Source: Victivallis lenta
GTDB lineage: Bacteria > Verrucomicrobiota > Lentisphaeria > Victivallales > Victivallaceae
DNA: 64,000 nt
Direction of reading: 5' to 3'
Assembly: GCF_009695545.1 (NCBI RefSeq)
Contig: NZ_VUNS01000020.1
Location: forward strand, 1-64,000
Shown here: positions 48,472-55,340 of the stretch, piece after piece
How positions within the stretch are numbered: position 1 is the first letter of the stretch
How the letters are laid out: each line of letters begins with the position of its first letter
Made by a program: the position numbers and the translations under genes
The notes under the pieces: model-generated
The model's database searches: none
What the model was told of the DNA's origin: nothing
What the model saw: only the letters and a program-made list of their open reading frames with translations

Positions 48472-48813
48472 TTATTGCTCCGATATATCCTCCAATATTT
48501 TCTGTATCTGTTTTTTCAGGGCCGGCAAATCATCCATCGCCGTATCCCAGACAATACTGTAGTCAACAGCCATATAATTATGTACCAGTACATTGCGCAT
48601 GGCAATGGAACGTTTCCATGAAACATCTGGATGCGCTTTCCGCAGGTCATCGGATATCCGGGCGGCGGCTTCGCCAATCATGGCGAAATTAGCGAAGACA
48701 ATGTCTTTTTTATCCTGATTGCAGATAAATTCATCATAAGACACCGTCAGAGTCTCTTCGACACGGGAGATACTCTTGAGTATATGTTCCAACCGATTGA
48801 TGTCAGGATTCAA
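48472..48813 (-). CDS. hepT: HepT-type HEPN ribonuclease toxin
   Basis: The 113-residue HEPN-domain protein has the RX4HXY active site RNVLVHNY (Arg73, His78, Tyr80), the HepT mark. HepT cleaves RNA and is neutralised by the MntA-type nucleotidyltransferase, which in Shewanella modifies the tyrosine. The start is TTG 48813 overlapping the MntA stop (TTGA), with GGTGG upstream; no ATG fits. The gene order antitoxin then toxin and the overlap are classic for this module. Confidence 0.85.
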   Translation of the reverse strand: MNPDINRLEHILKSISRVEETLTVSYDEFICNQDKKDIVFANFAMIGEAAARISDDLRKAHPDVSWKRSIAMRNVLVHNYMAVDYSIVWDTAMDDLPALKKQIQKILEDISEQ

Positions 48814-49103
48814 AGTGCCACCATATCCTTTTCTACCTCGCGACTGAACGTGTCGCCGTTTAACGCACCCAACGAAACTACATCAACTCTGGAGTGCAGA
48901 AATTCAGACAGTTGCTCCAATAACTCCGCTTGGTCGAACAGCGTGGTTCCACGCGAAAACTTAGCGACGAAGTCCACATCACTTTCCGGCGTCTCCTCTT
49001 TTCGGGCACAGGAACCGAAGACGTAAAGTTTCTCCACCTTGTGCGCTTTCGCTATCCGGTAGATTTCATTCCGTCTGGCTCTGAGTTCGTCGAGTTTGCA
49101 CAT
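48810..49103 (-). CDS. mntA: MntA-type minimal nucleotidyltransferase antitoxin
   Basis: The 97-residue protein has the nucleotidyltransferase motif GSCARKEETPESDVDF (residues 30-45), with the GSX10DXD pair Asp42/Asp44, and a C-terminal helix. In HepT-MntA modules it transfers AMP to the toxin and blocks it. ATG 49103 has a good AGGAGGATATC site. A strong terminator lies just upstream and the tRNA-Cys gene beyond it. Confidence 0.85.
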   Translation of the reverse strand: MCKLDELRARRNEIYRIAKAHKVEKLYVFGSCARKEETPESDVDFVAKFSRGTTLFDQAELLEQLSEFLHSRVDVVSLGALNGDTFSREVEKDMVAL

Positions 49104-49470
49104 GATATCCTCCTGCTCTGTTTAAATATAAGCCGCTTACGGGAAATTTCAATTGCACCAATGAAAAATACCGATTGCATTATCGATATCTCACCGACAT
49201 ATCGGAGCCAAAGACGATAAAACAAAAAATCCATCCGCCTTAAGCGTTTTTACGCTCAATCAAGATGGATTGCTCATGCTGTTTCTTCCGGCTGATACCG
49301 TAAGTGAATTCATCATCGAAAACATATGAGGCGTTCAATCAGGTCCATCCAATCGGGATGCTAATGGTCAACGGCCCGAATGAATTTCCATTCTCTTTCG
49401 CAGACCGGTTCTTCTTATTTCAGCTTGGAGAGCAAAAGGGAGAAAGAGCTGGAATCAGGGCAAAAAAAAT
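49104..49470. other. Intergenic stretch between MntA and tRNA-Cys
   Basis: No gene is supported. A frame from 49304 overlaps the tRNA and is rejected. The region contains the terminator at 49225-49272 and otherwise AT-rich DNA, the likely outer edge of the accessory patch. Confidence 0.5.
49225..49272 (-). terminator. Terminator upstream of the MntA gene
   Basis: On the minus strand, AATCCATC pairs with GATGGATT, with GAGCG-TAAAAA-CGCTT inside, followed by six T. It probably ends the tRNA-Cys transcript and insulates the toxin module. Confidence 0.75.
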
Positions 49471-49544
49471 TGGAGGCGTGGACCGGAATCGAACCGGTCT
49501 GAGCGATTTTGCAGACCGCTGCCTAACCTCTTGGCTACCACGCC
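49471..49544 (-). tRNA. tRNA-Cys(GCA)
   Basis: The 74-base cloverleaf has a GGCGTGG/CCACGCC acceptor, D arm GCC/GGC, anticodon stem GCGGT/ATCGC with loop CTGCAAA (anticodon GCA) and T arm ACCGG-TTCGATT-CCGGT. The discriminator is U, and CCA is encoded. Confidence 0.93.
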
Positions 49545-49558
49545 TCGTGATGTTTTAT

Positions 49559-49586
49559 ACTATAATCCGCGTTTCAGGAAAAGCAA
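49559..49586 (-). promoter_or_regulatory. Promoter of tRNA-Cys
   Basis: On the minus strand, TTGCTT (49586-49581) and TATAGT (49564-49559) are 16 bases apart. The -10 box lies 14 bases before the tRNA. Confidence 0.7.
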
Positions 49587-49618
49587 ATCGAAAAACTTGA
49601 TTTTTTCGAAAATTCCCC

Positions 49619-49646
49619 TCCCGCGGCGGAAATCGTACCGCGGGAG
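49619..49646 (-). terminator. Hairpin after the symporter gene
   Basis: CTCCCGCGG pairs with CCGCGGGAG, 25 bases beyond the stop. The T-tract on the minus strand is short (AATTTTC), so this is a moderate terminator. Confidence 0.55.
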
Positions 49647-49670
49647 AGTCGGAATTCCGGGCCGGTGCTT

Positions 49671-51353
49671 TTATTCGAACGGCACCACCGCTTCGGCGGA
49701 AGCCGGCGTCGCAACCACCTCCGTGCTCTGCGACAGCACCGAGAAATCCGCGAAGAACGCATAAATCAGCACTACCACGACCAGCAGCGCGATTCCGCAC
49801 GGAACCACGTACTTCCACGGCGTCAGATCCACCTCGCCGGAGTCCTCGTGCACCCACGGCGTCGAACGCGGAAACGCATAGGCGAAGAACAGCATCACCG
49901 CGATCAGCAGCACGAAGACCACACCGAAGAAGTGCCATTGACCGCCGAACAGGTAGTTCACCGCTTCCGGAAAGGCCAGCACGCCGAGCGCAATGATGAT
50001 CACACCGCCGAGCAGCGCGATCTTCGCCGCAATCGCCGGTGTGCGTTTGCTCAGAAGACCGACGAGCACCACCGCGCAGATCGGAATGTTGTAAATGCCG
50101 TTCATGGTCTGGAGATAGGTGAAGATGCTGTCCTGTCCCGCCAGCAGCGGAGCAACGATCATCGACATGGCCGCAATCAGGCAGCCGAAGTATTTGCCGG
50201 AGCGCACGACCTGGATCTCGGTCGCATCCTTCTTCCAGAGCCGTTTGTAGATGCCGAGGCTGAACAGCGTGCAGGTGCTGTTCAAAGCCGAGTTGAAGCT
50301 CGACAGGATCGCGCCGACCAGAACCGCCGCGAAGAAACCGGTCAGCCACCACGGCAGCACCTCGCGGACGAGCGTTCCGTATGCCAGAACCGACTTCAGC
50401 TCCTCCCCTCGCTGAACCACGAAAATATAGTAGGCCATGATGCCGGGAAGCACGAGGTAGAGCGGCCCGAGCAGCTTCAGCAGCCCGGTCAGCAGCACAC
50501 CCTTCTGGCCTTCGGCCAGGTTGCTCGCCGCCAGCGTCCGCTGGATGATCTGCTGGTTCGTGCACCAGTAGAAAACGTTGATGATCAGGACGCCGGTGAA
50601 GATGTTCCAGAACGGAACCGGCGCCTTCGCTCCCCCGATGGAGTTCAGCCGGTCCGGAATCTCCGTCGAAAGCGTCTCGAGGCCGCCGAGAATGCCGGCG
50701 TCGCCGCCGATCAGTTTCAGCCCGAGAATCGTGATGAGAAAGCCGCCGGCCAGAAGCCCGATGCCGTTCAGCATGTCCGAAAACGCGGTCGAACGCAGCC
50801 CGCCGAGCAGCGCATAGGCCGAACCGATGAGCCCGATCACCCAGACCGAAAGCCAGAGCAGGACGGTGTGATTCTGAATCCCGGTCAGCTCCGTCAAATT
50901 CAGGATGCTCGCCATACCCTGCGCGCCGGTATAGAGGATGATCGGCAGCAGAATCGTCATGTATGCGATAAGAAAAATCAGATTGCAGATGATCTGAGTC
51001 GTGCGGTCGAAACGGATCTCAAGCAGCTGCGGCACCGTCGTAATGCCGCTCTTCAGGAAACGGGGCAGGAAGAAGAGCGCCATGGCGACCAGCGCCACCA
51101 CCGCGACGACCTCCCACACCATGACCGACAGCCCGGCGCTGAACGCGTCGCCGTTCAGGCCGACCATCTGCTCGGTGGACAGGTTGGTCAGCAGCAAGGA
51201 GCCGGCGATCACCGGGAAAGTCAGCGAACGCCCGGCCAGAAAGTAACCCTTCTGCGTCTTGAGGTCCTCGCCGCGGGTGGCCAGCCAGGTCAGCAGCGCG
51301 ACGAGGCCGGTAAAAAACAGAAATGAGATCAAAGTGAACCAGATTGCCGGCAT
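49671..51353 (-). CDS. Sodium:solute symporter (SSS family)
   Basis: The 560-residue polytopic protein starts at ATG 51353 with an AAAGGA site. Around 13-14 membrane helices are visible. The SSS pattern includes GYFLAGRSLTFP near the N-terminus, LTNLSTEQMVGLNG, and FNSALNSTCTLFSLGIYKRLW, which contains the Na2-site serine/asparagine region of the family. It imports a sugar or another small solute with sodium. The closest known group by these motifs is the SGLT/sugar branch, an inference. It is followed by a gap of about 270 bases to an aldo/keto reductase on the same strand. Confidence 0.9.
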   Translation of the reverse strand: MPAIWFTLISFLFFTGLVALLTWLATRGEDLKTQKGYFLAGRSLTFPVIAGSLLLTNLSTEQMVGLNGDAFSAGLSVMVWEVVAVVALVAMALFFLPRFLKSGITTVPQLLEIRFDRTTQIICNLIFLIAYMTILLPIILYTGAQGMASILNLTELTGIQNHTVLLWLSVWVIGLIGSAYALLGGLRSTAFSDMLNGIGLLAGGFLITILGLKLIGGDAGILGGLETLSTEIPDRLNSIGGAKAPVPFWNIFTGVLIINVFYWCTNQQIIQRTLAASNLAEGQKGVLLTGLLKLLGPLYLVLPGIMAYYIFVVQRGEELKSVLAYGTLVREVLPWWLTGFFAAVLVGAILSSFNSALNSTCTLFSLGIYKRLWKKDATEIQVVRSGKYFGCLIAAMSMIVAPLLAGQDSIFTYLQTMNGIYNIPICAVVLVGLLSKRTPAIAAKIALLGGVIIIALGVLAFPEAVNYLFGGQWHFFGVVFVLLIAVMLFFAYAFPRSTPWVHEDSGEVDLTPWKYVVPCGIALLVVVVLIYAFFADFSVLSQSTEVVATPASAEAVVPFE

Positions 51354-51626
51354 AGGTCGTCCTTTCCAACTGCAGGACAGCCCGGAAGATACACGCCGGA
51401 GGCTCCAACGCATATTGGCGCTGTCCAGATTTTGATATCGATGCTACTCCGAAGACGAGCGGACCGCCGGAATCGGAGAATGGATGAATTCCAACCGGAT
51501 TCCATCCATTTCCGCACGTTCCGCCACCGACAGAATATATCATGAACCCGGTTTGAGTTCAATCCGCGAGCGAACGAAAATCCAAAGAAAAACGGCGAAA
51601 ATCCGCTTCGCGCTCCCGGAACCGCC

Positions 51627-52763
51627 TCAGCCTTCAAACAGGGCGCGCGCTTCAGCCAGATGCTTCCGGATCGGCAGCTTCTGCGGGCACTTCGACTCGC
51701 AGAGGCCGCACCCGACGCAGGCGGAGGCGTTGCGCTCCTCCTTATCCGGCGCGGAACCGATTCTCGCATAGCTGCTGCGCGCATGTTCGCGGAACCCGTA
51801 GACCCTGTCGTAGATCAATGCCTCGAGCACAGCCGGAATCCGGACGTGTTCCGGACAGGATGGACCGCAGTAGTTGCAGCCGGTGCAGTAAAGATTCCGC
51901 AGTTCGCCGCACTGCTCACGGACCCGGACGAGGGCGGCGAGCTCCGGCTCCGTCAGCGGGTCGGCGTCGGAGGCGACCCGCGTATTGGCATCCACCATCG
52001 CGGCGCTCCCCATGCCGGAGAGCGCGCACGAAACGGCGGGATTCGCCAGAACAAAGCGCAGCGCGAGCTCCGGCGTCGTGAACTTCCCGCCGAGCGCATC
52101 TTCGAAGACGCCGCCGGCAAAGGCGAGGCGGCCGCCGCCGACCGGCCCCATCGCAACGGTTCCGAGCCCTTTTCCGGCCGCATAAGCGATCATCTCCGCA
52201 TTAGCTACGTCGAGCAGATTGTACTGGAAGAGGACCGACGAAAATTCGCCGGTGTCGATCAGCGTCTTCATCGCGGCGGGCCGGTCGTGGAACGAAAAGC
52301 TCAAATGCCGGATCATCCCCCGGTCCCGCGCCTTCGCGGCCTGTTCGAAAAGCCGGAATTCGCGGATCGGCCCCGAAAGCGCCGATTCGCCGATGCCGTG
52401 AAAGTGATAGAAATCGATATGGTCCGTATCGAGTTTGCGCAACTGGTTTTCGAGAATCCGCCAGAAATCGTCCGCACATTTCAGCTCGCCGAGCGGCAGT
52501 TTGGTCGAAAGCCGGACCCTGTCGCGCCAATGGTTCCGCTTCAGCGCGCGGCCGACCGCGATTTCGCTCCAGCCGCGCAGGTAGAAATAGGCGGTGTCCA
52601 CATAGTTGATCCCCGCCTCGAAACCGCGGCAGAGCAGATCGATTGCCGGTTCAAGATCGGGCTCGGGCCCGTCGAGCGGAACATCCGCGACCGGCAGCCG
52701 CATCGCGCCGAAACCGAGCGCTGAAATTTCGAATCCGGTATTGCCGAATTTCCGGTACTGCAT
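51627..52763 (-). CDS. Aldo/keto reductase with C-terminal ferredoxin domain
   Basis: The 378-residue protein starts at ATG 52763 with GGAGGATGAT. The (alpha/beta)8 reductase has the catalytic tyrosine of the YVDTAYFY region and a lysine near STKLPLG. The C-terminus carries two cysteine motifs, CTGCNYCGPSC and CVGCGLCESKC, for two 4Fe-4S clusters. Proteins of this type are widespread in anaerobes and may use ferredoxin rather than only NADPH. The substrate is unknown. It is divergent from the tandem Fe-S protein, with a promoter in between. Confidence 0.9.
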   Translation of the reverse strand: MQYRKFGNTGFEISALGFGAMRLPVADVPLDGPEPDLEPAIDLLCRGFEAGINYVDTAYFYLRGWSEIAVGRALKRNHWRDRVRLSTKLPLGELKCADDFWRILENQLRKLDTDHIDFYHFHGIGESALSGPIREFRLFEQAAKARDRGMIRHLSFSFHDRPAAMKTLIDTGEFSSVLFQYNLLDVANAEMIAYAAGKGLGTVAMGPVGGGRLAFAGGVFEDALGGKFTTPELALRFVLANPAVSCALSGMGSAAMVDANTRVASDADPLTEPELAALVRVREQCGELRNLYCTGCNYCGPSCPEHVRIPAVLEALIYDRVYGFREHARSSYARIGSAPDKEERNASACVGCGLCESKCPQKLPIRKHLAEARALFEG

Positions 52764-52872
52764 ATCATCCTCCCTGGTTGTCATACAGGAAAGTATACCG
52801 GCTGTTTGCATCCGGCGCAAGTCCGATCCCCCGCACGTCAAAGAATTTTTTGAAAAATCCTCCTTTCCGCTG

Positions 52873-52900
52873 TTGCTTTTTTTACAAACTCATGTATAAT
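52873..52900 (+). promoter_or_regulatory. Promoter of the tandem Fe-S protein gene
   Basis: TTGCTT (52873-52878) and TATAAT (52895-52900) are 16 bases apart, about 60 bases before the start codon. Confidence 0.65.
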
Positions 52901-52961
52901 GAATATAGTTCATCAATAATGAATATCATCCCAAACAAACCTTTCCCAAAAGGAGCCGGCC

Positions 52962-55277
52962 ATGAATGCAGAGACCGTTTACCGGGTGGACAATGCCGAA
53001 ACCGTGAAGATCAAGCACTATGCGCTGGAGACGCTGCGGGCGGATCTGGTCGGAATCGCCAATATCGGGCGTTTTGCAGGCGCGCCGGTCAAAATGAGTC
53101 CGCAGGGGGTCATGCCTTCGGCGCGGTCGGTCATCGTGATGGCGATCCACCACCCTGACGCGGCGATCGAGCTCGGCGGGAAAAAGCATCCGCAGGAGAT
53201 CGGCCCGTACCAGATCCAGTACCATATGAACTGGCGGCTCGACGACATGTCGTACCGGATGAGCAATTTCCTCGAAAAGCTCGGCTGGAATGCGGTCCCG
53301 ATCGTCTCATCGAACATCTGGCGCTATCGCGGCTACAAGGACCTGAAGGAGCAGTTCGCGCCGGATGTGTCGCACATCCATTCGGCGGTCGCCGCCGGCC
53401 TGGCGGAATACGGTTACAGCGGGCTGGCGATCACGCCGGAATTCGGCGCGCGCGTCCGCTTCGTCACCGTCATCACCGATGCGGAGCTGACGCCGTCGCC
53501 GCTGCTCGAACCGGGCTCGGTCTGCGACAGCTGCATGATCTGCAAGCGCGAGTGCCGTTCGGGCGCGCTCTCGAAGGAGATCAAGGGGTGGAACGTCATC
53601 GAGTACGAAGGCAGACAATACCGTTACGCGAACAAGAATCTCTGGCGCTGCTCGTGGGGGGAACACTTCGACCTCGACCTCGACCTGCCGATTCCGGACG
53701 TCGTCGACGAGAAGGTCATCATGGAGGCGACCGTGAAATACGGCCGCCGCGGCGGAGAGATGGGCTCATGCCTGCGCTACTGCCTGCCGAAGGCGCTGCG
53801 CTACTGGGACAGGGATTATACGAACGCGCCGCGCCGCCGCCGCCGGTATATCGAAAACCCGGAGGTGCAGGGGGCGGTTCCCCGCGGCCTTTTCGAAGAG
53901 ATCCGGGCTCTCGGCGGCGGGTGGGGAGTCGATCATGTCGTGGTCCGGAGCGCCGACGAACTCCGGGAAAGCTCCGGAATCGATATCGGCGCACTGATGC
54001 CGGGGGCGATCCGCAGCGTCAGCATGGTTTCGATGCGCCGGCCGCTGTCGCTGTGCGACGGAATCCCGAACCGGGAGCGGAATCTGCCCGACGCGGCCTG
54101 GAGCCCGATCATGACGCAGGCCGGCTATGACGCGGTCCGCCTGCTCGAAAAGTTCGGCTATTCGGCCTGCCAGTACCTCAATTTCCCGGAGGAGACATTT
54201 GCAGCTTCGCTGACCGGAGCGCCCGGAATGGAGATCCGGACGCTGACGCTGCTGACCGATGCGCCGCTGCCGCTGACCGGCAGCGAACTGCCGTTCTCCG
54301 CCCGGCGGAACGGCCCGCCGCGCGAGCTGACCGACCGCCTGGAAGAAGAAGCGCGCCTGCGAGAATGCGACCTCTTCGGAGTGGCGCCGGCGGAGCGGCT
54401 CGCCGCGATCGTTCCGGATCTGAAGGCGATCTTCGAGGGTGAGGTCGAATATGTCGGCCGGAACAAGGCCGATTCGTTTCACAAGCCGTACGATCCGGTC
54501 GTCACGAAGGAGGCGCGCCGGGTCTGCGGCCCGGCAGACTATCTGCCGGGTGCGAAATCGGTCATCGTGATCGGGCTGCGCATGCCGAAAGCCACAGTGG
54601 ACATCACGGCGCGGACGCCGGCCGAGGCGGCCGGCCCCTACGTATTCGCCCAGTATGAGACGATCATGCGGCTGCGGGTGGCGGCCTGGAATCTGACCGG
54701 ACTGCTTGAGGCGGCCGGATACCGCGGCGTCTACACGCTCGACCTGCACAACACCGGGTCAGTCTGCATGAATCCGCGCGGCGAATACCCGGACGCGTTC
54801 AGCAACGCATTCGCCGCAGTCGGGGCGGGGCTGGGGGCGCTGAGCCTCTGCGGCTCGGTCGTGAATCCGCGATTCGGTTCGAACATGCGCTACGTCGCAA
54901 TCGTGACCGATGCGGAGCTCGCGCCGAACGAGGTGCTGAAATCGGTGGAGCTGGGCTGCGCCGGCTGTTCCGGCAGCTGCTTCTCGGCCTGCAAAACCGC
55001 CGCGTTCCAGCCGGAGGTGCACGAGATCGTGCTCGGCGGCGTGCCGCAGCGCTTCCGCAAATTCGACGTGAACCGCTGCAACTGGGCCAAGCGTTACAGC
55101 CTGGTCGGGTCGGAGGGGAACCAATACACCGGCTGGCACCTCGACCTCGCCTATCCCGAGCAGCTCAATGAGGAGACGCTGGCGGATGCGCTCCGGCAGC
55201 TGCCGCACATCGAAAAAATCCGGCCCTGCAACTTCGAACAGTGTGTGCTCGCCTGTCCGCATGCCAGAAAGCAATAA
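52962..55277 (+). CDS. Tandem QueG/reductive dehalogenase-like Fe-S protein
   Basis: The 771-residue protein consists of two homologous halves, each with a reductase-type body (first half PSARSVIVMAIHHPD, second half PGAKSVIVIGLRMPK) and a ferredoxin end. The first cluster is CDSCMICKREC (Cys188, 191, 194, 198), canonical CX2CX2CX3C. The second is CAGCSGSCFSAC (Cys666, 669, 673, 677), CX2CX3CX3C. Further cysteines follow each (CLRYC; CNFEQCVLAC). QueG removes the epoxide oxygen from tRNA queuosine precursors using cobalamin and Fe-S, and reductive dehalogenases are related. No cobalamin residue is assigned. ATG 52962 has an AGGAGCC site. The fused arrangement is unusual. Confidence 0.75.
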   Translation: MNAETVYRVDNAETVKIKHYALETLRADLVGIANIGRFAGAPVKMSPQGVMPSARSVIVMAIHHPDAAIELGGKKHPQEIGPYQIQYHMNWRLDDMSYRMSNFLEKLGWNAVPIVSSNIWRYRGYKDLKEQFAPDVSHIHSAVAAGLAEYGYSGLAITPEFGARVRFVTVITDAELTPSPLLEPGSVCDSCMICKRECRSGALSKEIKGWNVIEYEGRQYRYANKNLWRCSWGEHFDLDLDLPIPDVVDEKVIMEATVKYGRRGGEMGSCLRYCLPKALRYWDRDYTNAPRRRRRYIENPEVQGAVPRGLFEEIRALGGGWGVDHVVVRSADELRESSGIDIGALMPGAIRSVSMVSMRRPLSLCDGIPNRERNLPDAAWSPIMTQAGYDAVRLLEKFGYSACQYLNFPEETFAASLTGAPGMEIRTLTLLTDAPLPLTGSELPFSARRNGPPRELTDRLEEEARLRECDLFGVAPAERLAAIVPDLKAIFEGEVEYVGRNKADSFHKPYDPVVTKEARRVCGPADYLPGAKSVIVIGLRMPKATVDITARTPAEAAGPYVFAQYETIMRLRVAAWNLTGLLEAAGYRGVYTLDLHNTGSVCMNPRGEYPDAFSNAFAAVGAGLGALSLCGSVVNPRFGSNMRYVAIVTDAELAPNEVLKSVELGCAGCSGSCFSACKTAAFQPEVHEIVLGGVPQRFRKFDVNRCNWAKRYSLVGSEGNQYTGWHLDLAYPEQLNEETLADALRQLPHIEKIRPCNFEQCVLACPHARKQ

Positions 55278-55294
55278 CCAGGAAAGCGGAAACC

Positions 55295-55334
55295 GGAAAG
55301 CCGGAGGCGGCAGCCATCCCCCTCCGGTTTTCCG
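55295..55334. terminator. Hairpin between convergent genes
   Basis: GGAAAG-CCGGAGG pairs with CCTCCGG and is followed by TTTTCC. It ends the Fe-S protein transcript and is close to the end of the convergent glycosidase gene. Confidence 0.65.
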
Positions 55335-55340
55335 CAACGG

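Noticed and set aside
49304-49600. 98-codon frame covering tRNA-Cys
   Set aside because: It overlaps the tRNA gene and its promoter and has no ribosome site.
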